From contig JBLWVL010000009.1 of the NCBI GenBank assembly GCA_048268485.1, forward strand, positions 1-64,000: a stretch of DNA of 64,000 bases, given 5' to 3'. Below are positions 50,061-57,994 of the stretch, piece by piece (the first letter of the stretch is position 1; every line of letters begins with the position of its first letter). The position numbers and the translations under genes were made by a program. The stretch comes from Oceanospirillum sp048268485 (GTDB lineage: Bacteria > Pseudomonadota > Gammaproteobacteria > Pseudomonadales > Halomonadaceae). The notes beneath the pieces were generated by a model. That model was given only the letters and a program-made list of their open reading frames with translations, did no database searches and was not told the origin of the DNA.

Positions 50061-51494
50061 TCAGCTGGCCTTAGGGGTCTGGCTGGTGGTGATATGGCCT
50101 GGCCAGAAGATACGACCGGATTCATTTTCTACCTGCCAGGGGCGACGAATATCAGCTAAAGCCTCAGCAACGGCGAGGCCTGACTGCAGACCGTCTTCGT
50201 GGAAGCCAAAGCCAAAGTATGCTCCACAGAACCAAGTGTGGTTCTGCCCCTGCAGTTTGTACAGCTCCTGCTGTGCCGCCATGGAGTTTTTATCAAATAA
50301 GGGGTGATCGTAGAGGAAGCTGCAGTGGATACTTCCCTCTTCCGGCTCTACTGGCGGGTTAAGTGTTACAATCATCGGTTGCTCTGTTGCCAGCGGCTGC
50401 AGCTTGTTCATCCAGTAGCTAACGGCCAGAGACTCATGGTTGTGCTGTTCCCCGACGCACCCACGCAGGTAGTTCCAGCTGGACCAGAGCTTGCGGTTTT
50501 TCGGCATCAGCCGGGTATCGCTGTGTAGAATCGCCTTATTACGCTGATAAGCAAATGCTCCCAGCAGATGCTGTTCCTGCTGCGTCGGATGACTCAGGAG
50601 TTGCAGCGCTTCGTTGGCATGGCAGGCGAGTATCACTTCATCGAACTCCCGCTGTTCACCGCGGGAATCCACCACGATTACCTTGGTTTCACCCTTTTCT
50701 TTATTGGGGCGAATCACTTGGCGGGCACCACGGTTGCAGAAGGTCGCAGGCTGAATTTCGCGAATCAGTTTGCTGACATATTCCCGGCTTCCACCACGCA
50801 CGGTGTGCCATTGCGGTCGGTCATCAACCTGCAGAAGCCCGTGGTTCTGGCAGAAATTCAGAAAAGCCAGCGCTGGGTATTCCAACATCTGATCCGCGGG
50901 AGTAGACCAGATGGCGGCTCCCATAGGAATCAGGTGGAGATCGCGGAAATCATCGGAGTAATTAAACTTTTTCAGCAGTTCCCCCAGCGTCAACTCTTCC
51001 GGAATCTTATCCTGCCAGGTACCGGATTCTTTATAGAAACGCAGCACGTCTTTCAACATACGCCAGATACGAGGGTTGAAGATATTTTTCAGGTTGGGAA
51101 AGATGCCGCTCAGGCCGTTACCGTTATATTCAATCTGGCCCTCTTCGGCTGAAATGGCAAAGGACATGTCGGTTTCCGGCGCATCGACACCAAGATGCTT
51201 AAACAGAGCCGTCAGGTTTGGGTAGTTGACCGGATTGAAGACGATAAACCCGGTATCAACCGGGATGCTGCCATCCGTTGTATTTACGGTAACCGTATTG
51301 GAGTGACCTCCGAAACGGTCATCCTTTTCAAACAGGGTGACGGAGTGTTTTTTGCTCAAAAGCCAGGCGGCAGACAAACCGGAGATACCTGAGCCGATGA
51401 CTGCAATCGTTTTTCTGTTGGTCGATTCGGCCGCAGATTGAGCGCCAGATGCTGAAATGTCGGTCACAGGGTGGCCGGTAACTGTCGAGACCAT
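50061..51494 (-). CDS. FAD-dependent amine oxidase-like protein
   Basis: The 477-residue flavoprotein has IAVIGSGISGLSAAWLLSKKH (dinucleotide fold), TLFEKDDRFGGHSNTV, DTGFIVFNPVNYPNL and a C-terminal FAD segment FGFHEDGLQSGLAVAEAL. It resembles the FAD oxidoreductases that act on fatty acyl chains in ChrR regulons. It is the first gene of the six-gene minus-strand operon, 45 bases from the ECF promoter. Confidence 0.92.
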   Translation of the reverse strand: MVSTVTGHPVTDISASGAQSAAESTNRKTIAVIGSGISGLSAAWLLSKKHSVTLFEKDDRFGGHSNTVTVNTTDGSIPVDTGFIVFNPVNYPNLTALFKHLGVDAPETDMSFAISAEEGQIEYNGNGLSGIFPNLKNIFNPRIWRMLKDVLRFYKESGTWQDKIPEELTLGELLKKFNYSDDFRDLHLIPMGAAIWSTPADQMLEYPALAFLNFCQNHGLLQVDDRPQWHTVRGGSREYVSKLIREIQPATFCNRGARQVIRPNKEKGETKVIVVDSRGEQREFDEVILACHANEALQLLSHPTQQEQHLLGAFAYQRNKAILHSDTRLMPKNRKLWSSWNYLRGCVGEQHNHESLAVSYWMNKLQPLATEQPMIVTLNPPVEPEEGSIHCSFLYDHPLFDKNSMAAQQELYKLQGQNHTWFCGAYFGFGFHEDGLQSGLAVAEALADIRRPWQVENESGRIFWPGHITTSQTPKAS

Positions 51495-51538
51495 AAAGAT
51501 ACTCCGAAGAAATACTGATGTTCAAAATCCATTGACTG

Positions 51539-51568
51539 ACTTTACGGCAGGAGAAGATAAGCAGATCA
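51539..51568 (-). promoter_or_regulatory. ECF (RpoE/ChrR-type) promoter of the FAD oxidoreductase operon
   Basis: Minus-strand TGATCT (51568-51563), an 18-base spacer, and TAAAGT (51544-51539). The -35 and spacing match the published RpoE-ChrR promoter class (TGATCC, 18-bp spacer). The same -35 hexamer with the same spacing lies on the other strand ahead of rpoE. Confidence 0.7.
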
Positions 51569-51707
51569 CTGGAAAAAAACGCATTGACCAGTGCCTCAAC
51601 TCAGAAGCATAGCGTGAAATCGATCTCAAAACGTGCCATCTTGAGATATTCGGAATAAGCGTTCTCTTTCTTGTGACATAAATTCACCATTCTGTTGTAT
51701 GCCCTTG

Positions 51708-51737
51708 TGATCTGCCGGAAAGGTCGGGCCGTATTAA
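51708..51737 (+). promoter_or_regulatory. ECF autoregulatory promoter of rpoE-chrR
   Basis: TGATCT (51708-51713), an 18-base spacer (51714-51731), then TATTAA (51732-51737). The start point would be about 20 bases before the rpoE ATG. It mirrors the divergent promoter in -35 sequence (TGATCTGC in both) and spacer length. Confidence 0.7.
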
Positions 51738-51762
51738 GAGCGCATACAACGGGAGATATTGG

Positions 51763-52365
51763 ATGGAAAAAGTGCAATCAGCATCTCAGAACTGGAATCA
51801 GGCGCTGACGGAAGTGGGGTTAAACCGTGACCGTGAACAATTTGCCGCCCTGTATCAGCATTTTGCTCCACGGGTGAAAACCTATCTTCTCAGGTTTGGA
51901 CTGTCTGATGCTCAGGCTGAAGAGCTGGCACAGGAAGCTCTGCTTCAGGTATGGCGTAAAGCGGAGCAGTACCATGCTTCCAAGGCAGCGGCATCGACCT
52001 GGATCTTCTGTATCGCCCGTAACTTATTTATCGATCAGCAGCGCTCAGGTCGGGGCAAACTTGAAAACAGCACCGATTCCTACCATGAGCATGAAGGATT
52101 GCTGAACCCTAACGAGCAAGCCGCAGAGGACGACAACAGTTGGCAAAGCTCACAGAAGCATATTGAAGACGCTTTGAAAGAATTACCGCTTATGCAAGCT
52201 CAGTTAGTTTATAAATCTTACTATCAGGGTAAGAGTCACAGTGAAATTGCTGCAGACCTTGAGATTCCTATTGGTAGTGTAAAATCCGGGCTACGCCTGG
52301 CTTTTAAGAAGTTAAGAATGGCATTCGCTACAGGTAGTTTCGCCGGGGGAGAGGAGTCACTATGA
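51763..52365 (+). CDS. rpoE: ECF RNA polymerase sigma factor, ChrR-partnered
   Basis: The 200-residue ECF sigma factor has region 2 (FGLSDAQAEELAQEALLQVWRKA, then STWIFCIARNLFIDQQR) and region 4 (ELPLMQAQLVYKSYYQGKSHSEIAADL with SVKSGLRLAFKKLR). With chrR directly downstream (4-base overlap), it belongs to the group that responds to singlet oxygen or organic peroxide stress. GGGAG precedes ATG 51763. It is likely autoregulated by the TGATCT promoter. Confidence 0.94.
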   Translation: MEKVQSASQNWNQALTEVGLNRDREQFAALYQHFAPRVKTYLLRFGLSDAQAEELAQEALLQVWRKAEQYHASKAAASTWIFCIARNLFIDQQRSGRGKLENSTDSYHEHEGLLNPNEQAAEDDNSWQSSQKHIEDALKELPLMQAQLVYKSYYQGKSHSEIAADLEIPIGSVKSGLRLAFKKLRMAFATGSFAGGEESL

Positions 52366-53075
52366 AAAAGAATCAGATCGCCCTGTCCCGGGATGTGGGA
52401 TTTCCGCCGGACCCGACACCAAAACACCATCCGGATGACGCCACGCTGATGAGTTATGCCTCTGGCAGCCTGAGTGCTGGTTCCCGGCTTTTACTGCAGT
52501 GCCATCTGGCCTGTTGTGAGCACTGTCGTGAGCGGGTCGCTGAAGCTGAAGCCGTTGGTGGTGGTTTGCTTGATAGCCTGCCTAAGGCCGTCATGAACAC
52601 CGGTGTGGATGATATTTTTGCCAAATTGGATCTGCTGGACTCTGATCCTATTTCCCAATTGGAAGAGCTACCTGTAAAGCGGCCTGACTGGTTATCGGTA
52701 TGGGCAGAGCCGGTTGCTAAGTGGCTGGAGGCAGATCAGAACTGGCAAAGACTGGCACCGGGTATCAGTCAGATCAAGTTTGAGCAGCCCGAATTTGCCA
52801 AAGATAAGGCCGTACGTCTGCTGAAAATCTCGCCAGGCACCTGTATGCCAAGTCATGGTCATAATGGTAGTGAACTGACGTTAATTCTTAGTGGTTCCTA
52901 TTGCGATGAGACCGGCCGTTTGTGTGCCGGTGATGTGGCTGATCTTGATCCGGATATCAAACATCAGCCCATTGCCGATCGTGACCAGGATTGTATCTGC
53001 CTGATTGTCACCGATGCACCACTGAAGTTTGAGGGCTGGATTCCTAAACTGATGCAGCCTTTTTTCGGGTTATAA
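52362..53075 (+). CDS. chrR: Zinc-binding anti-sigma factor ChrR
   Basis: The 237-residue anti-sigma factor has an N-terminal ZAS domain (HPDDATLMSYASGSLS with H-x3-C-x2-C in CHLACCEHC) that binds the sigma factor, and a C-terminal cupin with SHGHNGSELTLILSGSYCDE and DIKHQPIAD metal ligands. It holds RpoE inactive until oxidative stress. It overlaps rpoE by 4 bases. The cupin is intact, so response via that domain is expected. Confidence 0.95.
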   Translation: MKKNQIALSRDVGFPPDPTPKHHPDDATLMSYASGSLSAGSRLLLQCHLACCEHCRERVAEAEAVGGGLLDSLPKAVMNTGVDDIFAKLDLLDSDPISQLEELPVKRPDWLSVWAEPVAKWLEADQNWQRLAPGISQIKFEQPEFAKDKAVRLLKISPGTCMPSHGHNGSELTLILSGSYCDETGRLCAGDVADLDPDIKHQPIADRDQDCICLIVTDAPLKFEGWIPKLMQPFFGL

Positions 53076-53111
53076 AGGTTAGGCAGTGCTTTCGATGATT
53101 ATATGAAAGGT

Positions 53112-53146
53112 TACCGGCTGCCCGTTATTACAGGGATAGGCCGGTA
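53112..53146. terminator. Hairpin between chrR and the diguanylate cyclase
   Basis: TACCGGC (53112-53118) pairs with GCCGGTA (53140-53146), with inner CCC/GGG. It lies between convergent genes and is flanked by GAAA on the left and TATTTC on the right. The T run is weak. Confidence 0.55.
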
Positions 53147-53165
53147 TATTTCAAACCCTTTCAGC

Positions 53166-54914
53166 TCAGCGTCCGGCTCTTTGGTTTTTTTTATCGGCAT
53201 ACATTTGTTGATCTGCAGCGTCGAGCAATGTCTGTGCATCCAGGCCATGCTCTGGATAACGGGCAACTCCTATGGAGGCTCCAAGGGAAACTTCAGTGCC
53301 TTCGGGTATTCCATCCAGTGTCTGTAGCGGGCTGGATACCTGTTTATAGATAGCATCCATTGTTGACTTGATATGAGCATCATCTGCAGGTGCTGAGAGT
53401 ACGATTACAAATTCATCACCACCAAGCCTGGCCAGTATATCGTCTTCACCGATGATCTGTTGTAAGCGCAGGCTGATCTCCCTGAGTGCCAGATCTCCGT
53501 TGATATGGCCCCAGGTATCGTTCAGTGGTTTGAACTTATTCAGGTCGATGAACAGTAATGCCACTTGCTGTTTTTTCTCTGCAGCGATAGTGATCTGGCG
53601 TTCCAGGTAAGGCTGCAGGGCATTGCGGTTAGCCGTGCCTGTGAGTTGATCGGTAAATAGCTGCTGCTGCATTTTTTTGAAACTGGTCGCCAGCAGGCCG
53701 ATCTCATCATCGCGCTTGGTGGTAATAGGGCTGACCCTTTTGCCGTCGCCAAACTGACTGACTGTTGTTGCCAGGCTGCGGATAACATTGGCAACATGGC
53801 CCAGGCGGCGCGAACCGATAGTGATGGCGATAATAATGGCCAGCAGGCTTGCCAGAGCCAACCAGACTGTCAGGCGGATGCTGCTGCCAATGACATTTGA
53901 ATAAGGCTCGATAATTAATGCCACCCAGTCTAAGCCGGCATCATCAGTGATGCGCTTATAAGCGACCAGCACCTGAGTGCCATCCGGGGCGTTAGTCAGA
54001 GTGACTGCCGCTGGTGCTTTTGGGTCTATCGTTGAGAACTGCGGAAGGTACTGATTCAATAGGCTGTTAAACAGTGGGTCCTGAGTCTTTACCCCGCTGA
54101 CCCGCTTCACTTCGTTCCCAATACGTTCTACGTTGGGCGAAAATGAGGCCGCAATGAGCATACCATTTGGCTCGACAATGGCGGTGCGGGCATCCTTTGA
54201 GACCTTAAGGTGTTGTACAAACCGGTTCAGCTGTGAAAGAGACAGATCAGTGGCAACGACACCTTGCGCTTTACCTTCTGCAGAGAGTACCTGGCGAGCA
54301 CGGGTAACCACTAAATCCCGGGAGGAGAAGTCGACATAAACAGCGGTCCAGATATGTTTTGTTTTGTGCTGAACCGTTCTGTACCAAGGGCGCTCTCGCG
54401 GATCAAAGGGGTTGCTTTCCCGGTAGAGAAACTCCGGGTCGCCGTGAAGACTATCCAGTCGATAACGGTTGCGTGTAACATCGTTGTCGAGACAGAGGCG
54501 AATCTCTGCAGATTCCTCCCGGGAGCGTTTCAGCCCAAAGCTCTGTCCCGCTTCATTGCCGTAGTAAACGTAGTTATTTGACTCAGGGTAGAGCGCAGTT
54601 GCTGTCCAGAAGCGTTCACGCATAGCGAACAGATCATCCTCCAGATCCGGTGAGGCGCTTAATTCGTGGGGAAATGCAGTTTCCAGGACGGCTCCTGAAC
54701 CATACATATGCCGGTCCACAACCAGACTGATTCGCTCTGCTTGCTCAGTCAGAAGTTGTTTTGAGAGTGAAGCCAGAGCATTGCTGCCAACAAGGTAGCT
54801 AAGTGTTGAAATAACAAAAGTGACCAGCAGCATCAGGACAATAAAAGGTGTAATCAGGCTGATTTTGAGGGAGTGACGGATTCCTTGGGAAACATTGACG
54901 TCATCCTTAGTCAT
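53166..54914 (-). CDS. Diguanylate cyclase with periplasmic cache domain
   Basis: The 582-residue protein has two transmembrane helices (SLITPFIVLMLLVTFVISTL near residue 20, and LTVWLALASLLAIIIAITIG near 335). Between them is a roughly 290-residue dCache-like sensor with DPRERPWYRTVQ. HAMP-like sequence follows, then a GGDEF domain with LARLGGDEFVIVL and LGASIGVARYP. The active-site GGDEF is intact. The R-x-x-D inhibitory site appears absent (GEDD in that position). It should make c-di-GMP in response to a small ligand. Confidence 0.93.
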   Translation of the reverse strand: MTKDDVNVSQGIRHSLKISLITPFIVLMLLVTFVISTLSYLVGSNALASLSKQLLTEQAERISLVVDRHMYGSGAVLETAFPHELSASPDLEDDLFAMRERFWTATALYPESNNYVYYGNEAGQSFGLKRSREESAEIRLCLDNDVTRNRYRLDSLHGDPEFLYRESNPFDPRERPWYRTVQHKTKHIWTAVYVDFSSRDLVVTRARQVLSAEGKAQGVVATDLSLSQLNRFVQHLKVSKDARTAIVEPNGMLIAASFSPNVERIGNEVKRVSGVKTQDPLFNSLLNQYLPQFSTIDPKAPAAVTLTNAPDGTQVLVAYKRITDDAGLDWVALIIEPYSNVIGSSIRLTVWLALASLLAIIIAITIGSRRLGHVANVIRSLATTVSQFGDGKRVSPITTKRDDEIGLLATSFKKMQQQLFTDQLTGTANRNALQPYLERQITIAAEKKQQVALLFIDLNKFKPLNDTWGHINGDLALREISLRLQQIIGEDDILARLGGDEFVIVLSAPADDAHIKSTMDAIYKQVSSPLQTLDGIPEGTEVSLGASIGVARYPEHGLDAQTLLDAADQQMYADKKNQRAGR

Positions 54915-54945
54915 AATCTATATCCTCATAGCAGCCTCGTTGTAA

Positions 54946-54984
54946 GGCTGGCAATTTTAGTGCGTCAGTTTGGATTTGCCAGCC
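54946..54984. repeat. 9-bp inverted repeat upstream of the diguanylate cyclase
   Basis: GGCTGGCAA (54946-54954) and TTGCCAGCC (54976-54984) are perfect complements 21 bases apart, in the leader or promoter of the minus-strand diguanylate cyclase. It may be an operator or a leader hairpin. Confidence 0.55.
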
Positions 54985-55031
54985 TATAGCAAAATCTTAC
55001 GACTAAAGTATTGTGTGTTGCCAGCTTGAAG

Positions 55032-55051
55032 GACAAGATGGAAATCTTGTC
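55032..55051 (+). repeat. 8-bp perfect hairpin in the gap before the FAH gene
   Basis: GACAAGAT (55032-55039) and ATCTTGTC (55044-55051) flank a GGAA loop. It lies in the divergent gap between the diguanylate cyclase and the FAH-family gene, with no T run. Confidence 0.5.
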
Positions 55052-55128
55052 GGAAGATAAATTTATAGCGGATAATAATGAAGCCCCTATAAAAAGAAGA
55101 TGTTATTGATAACCAAAGGAACTTAAAG

Positions 55129-55806
55129 ATGGCCTTTAATCTGCAGTGGGCTGATAACAAGCCAACCCCATGGACTCTGGGCAAAATTGTTTGTATTGGG
55201 CGTAATTATGTTGAACATGCTAAGGAACTGAACAACCCGGTTCCGGCAAAACCGCTTTTGTTTATTAAACCGGCTACGGCAGCAGTGGATATTACCCGAC
55301 CTTTGGTACTGCCTGAAGGTCAGGGTGAGTGCCATCACGAGGCGGAGATCTCACTTCTGGTGGGAGATACCATCAGCAAGGTAAGTCCAGAAGAAGCAAT
55401 GACCAATATTGTCGGTGTGGGACTGGCGCTGGATCTGACCTTACGTGATTTGCAGAGCCAGCTGAAGGAGAAAGGACATCCGTGGGAAGTTTCCAAAGCT
55501 TTTGATGGCTCGGCTCCCCTTTCAGGCTTTATTCCCTGTGAACCTAGCTGTGAGCAGTTTCTTGAAATTCATCTGGATGTCAATGGACAGCAACGTCAAC
55601 AGGGTAACACTGAGCAGATGATTACCCCCGTGGCGGAGCTGGTAAGCTTTATCAGTCATATCTTTACGCTTGAAGCTGGGGATGTGATTCTGACGGGGAC
55701 ACCTGCAGGTGTTGCCGCGCTAAAGCCTGGCGACCATTTTGAGATGGCGCTGAAAAAACAAAACCAGCAAGTGCAGTTGGAGGTGGCAGGAGTTGTTGCC
55801 AGCTGA
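55129..55806 (+). CDS. Fumarylacetoacetate hydrolase family protein
   Basis: The 225-residue FAH-fold protein has IVCIGRNYVEHAKEL, the metal-binding CHHEAEISLLVG (Glu-x-Glu), AFDGSAPLSGFIP and VILTGTPAGVAALKPGD. It fits the YcgM/FAHD1-type acylpyruvase or oxaloacetate decarboxylase group. AAAGG precedes the ATG. Exact substrate unknown. Confidence 0.9.
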   Translation: MAFNLQWADNKPTPWTLGKIVCIGRNYVEHAKELNNPVPAKPLLFIKPATAAVDITRPLVLPEGQGECHHEAEISLLVGDTISKVSPEEAMTNIVGVGLALDLTLRDLQSQLKEKGHPWEVSKAFDGSAPLSGFIPCEPSCEQFLEIHLDVNGQQRQQGNTEQMITPVAELVSFISHIFTLEAGDVILTGTPAGVAALKPGDHFEMALKKQNQQVQLEVAGVVAS

Positions 55807-55918
55807 CCCCAGTCAAATAAGGGGTCTATCTATAGGTAAAAAGTGAGGCCTGCCTCTGGTCAGAGATGGGCTTCTTAAGATATCTATGGTGCTTACCAAT
55901 AAATAAGAGGGGAGCACC

Positions 55919-57046
55919 TTGCCGTTCTTTCCCAGTCAATGGCAGGCTTTTCAGCAGCAAACTTCTCTGGAAGGTAAGCTGGTAGCTGTTGCCGAACAAC
56001 TCAGAGTACTTTGCGCCGATGTTGAGCGCTTCTCGGTAGCCGTTTATGACGAAAAAACGGATATGCTGAAAACCTATTACTCTACCAGTCCGTCTGATGA
56101 AGCGATTACCCGTTATCAGGCGCGGCTGAATGCCGTTCCGTCTCTGAAGCAGCTGAGCCTGGCTTCTACCCCTCGAGTGATCAATGACCTTAGCTGTCTC
56201 AGCGGGAGCGACAGCTATCACAGTCAGGTGATGATCAAACAAGGGTGGCGCTCAAGTTGTACACTGCCGATGCGCTATAGCGATAGATTTATGGGTTTTA
56301 TTTTTTTTAACGCCCGTAAGACTGATGTTTTTTTGGGGCATCAACTGATTCATTTGGAACTGATCGGTCAACTGATTACTCTGTTGGTGCATGATGATAT
56401 TGCTCAGGCACGAACCCTGAAGGGGGCAGTGCAATCGGCGCTGGCGCTCTCTTGTGGAAGGGATGAAGAAACGGGGCAGCATCTGGAGCGCATGGGCTAT
56501 TACTCCCGCATTATTGCCCATCATATTGCCGGGGATTTTGGCTTTGATGATCACTTTGTGGAGCAGGTTTTTCAATTTGCTCCGGTGCATGATCTGGGCA
56601 AAATCGCTATTCCTGACAGTATTTTGCTGAAACCGGGTAAGCTGACGGATGAGGAGTATCGGGAGATGCAGACCCATACCGTTAAGGGAGCCCAGATGCT
56701 GGAGGATGTCTTTAAGTATCACGGTATTCAGCAGGGGGAACCCTGTCGGATTCTGCGTCATATCGTGCTTTATCATCATGAGATGTGTGATGGTTCCGGT
56801 TATCCATACGGCCTCACCAGGGAGGATATTCCCCTGGAAGCACGGATTGTCGCTGTGGCGGATATCTTTGATGCACTGACTTCCCGACGTCCCTATAAAG
56901 AGCCCTGGAGTAATAAGAAGGCGTTGACAACTCTGCAGGAAATGGCTGAGAAGCAGTTGCTGTGTTCTGATTGTGTGCAGGCGCTGGCTGATAATATGAA
57001 TGAGGTGTGCATGGTTCAGCAGATGTATGAGGAGAGTTTGCTCTGA
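55919..57046 (+). CDS. GAF and HD-GYP domain phosphodiesterase
   Basis: The 375-residue cytosolic protein has an N-terminal GAF-like domain (residues about 20-160) and an HD-GYP domain. HDLGKIAIPDSILLKPGKL (HD at about residue 224), QTHTVKGAQML and HHEMCDGSGYPYGL are all present, the metal-ligand set of c-di-GMP-degrading enzymes. The start is TTG with GAGGGGAG upstream; no earlier ATG or GTG fits. It is probably the degradative counterpart of the nearby diguanylate cyclase. Confidence 0.92.
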   Translation: MPFFPSQWQAFQQQTSLEGKLVAVAEQLRVLCADVERFSVAVYDEKTDMLKTYYSTSPSDEAITRYQARLNAVPSLKQLSLASTPRVINDLSCLSGSDSYHSQVMIKQGWRSSCTLPMRYSDRFMGFIFFNARKTDVFLGHQLIHLELIGQLITLLVHDDIAQARTLKGAVQSALALSCGRDEETGQHLERMGYYSRIIAHHIAGDFGFDDHFVEQVFQFAPVHDLGKIAIPDSILLKPGKLTDEEYREMQTHTVKGAQMLEDVFKYHGIQQGEPCRILRHIVLYHHEMCDGSGYPYGLTREDIPLEARIVAVADIFDALTSRRPYKEPWSNKKALTTLQEMAEKQLLCSDCVQALADNMNEVCMVQQMYEESLL

Positions 57047-57082
57047 TTCAATATTTGGCTAAGCCTGGTATTTTTGAACAAT

Positions 57083-57126
57083 AAAAAACGACACCCAGAG
57101 ATAGTGATCTCTGATTGCCGTTTTTT
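57083..57126. terminator. Terminator between HD-GYP gene and rpiA
   Basis: AAAAAACG and CGTTTTTT flank an inner perfect hairpin AGAGAT-AGTG-ATCTCT, with an internal loop between. The A and T runs serve both strands. Confidence 0.8.
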
Positions 57127-57138
57127 TGTATTAATAGT

Positions 57139-57813
57139 TTACTTAGCTGTGATGGTTTTCACACCATCAGCGCAGCCCAGTAGCAGAATATCTGCCGGGC
57201 GCAAGGCAAACAGGCCGTTGGTCACAACACCTGTAATATTGTTGATTTTCTGTTCGATGGTCAGTGGATCGTCGATAGGGAAGTTGTACAGATCCAGAAT
57301 CACATTACCGTTATCGGTGACAAAGTCTTCACGGTACATCGGGTTTGCTCCCATTTTAACCAGCTCACGAGCTACGTAACTGCGCGCCATTGGGATGACT
57401 TCAACAGGCAATGGGAAGCCTCCTAGTATATCTACCTGCTTGCTCTCGTCAGCGATGCAGATAAACTTCTGGGACGCTGCACCGATAATCTTTTCTCGGG
57501 TCAGGGCGCCGCCACCTCCTTTTACCATATGCAGGCGGCCGTTCACTTCATCAGCACCGTCAACATAGACCGGAACCGTACCTACACCATTCAGATCGTA
57601 CACGGTAATTCCATGAGCCTGCAGACGTTCGCGGGTGGCTTCGGAACTGGCGACAGCACCATCAAAATCCAGCTTTATGGTTGCCAGTGCATCAATAAAA
57701 AAATTGGCGGTGGAGCCAGTGCCAACACCAACGATGCTGTCTTTATCGATGATTTTCTTAACTTCTTCCAGTGCTGCTTCTGCAACCGCTTTTTTCAGTT
57801 CGTCTTGATTCAT
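57139..57813 (-). CDS. rpiA: Ribose-5-phosphate isomerase A
   Basis: RpiA interconverts ribose 5-phosphate and ribulose 5-phosphate. The 224-residue protein has VGVGTGSTANFFIDAL, DGADEVNGRLHMVKGGGGALTRE is seen as DGADEVNGR and KGGGGALTREKI, and PVEVIPMA. ATG 57813 matches homologue length; TTG 57834 would add 7 codons. It is convergent with the HD-GYP gene and divergent from ilvA. Confidence 0.96.
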   Translation of the reverse strand: MNQDELKKAVAEAALEEVKKIIDKDSIVGVGTGSTANFFIDALATIKLDFDGAVASSEATRERLQAHGITVYDLNGVGTVPVYVDGADEVNGRLHMVKGGGGALTREKIIGAASQKFICIADESKQVDILGGFPLPVEVIPMARSYVARELVKMGANPMYREDFVTDNGNVILDLYNFPIDDPLTIEQKINNITGVVTNGLFALRPADILLLGCADGVKTITAK

Positions 57814-57994
57814 GGGGATCTGAGCCTGCTTCAAGTCTGTTTTAAACGCTTTTGGATAAAATTCCTGCTCATTATACGGGCTAAGTTCCGTAAGCTGTAG
57901 ACGTTATCTTGCCTTAGGGCATAAGATAGTCGCCCCTACAGAAAAGCCCTATAAATAACGAATTTATCGTGTTGTGCAGAGAGTGAAGAAACAG

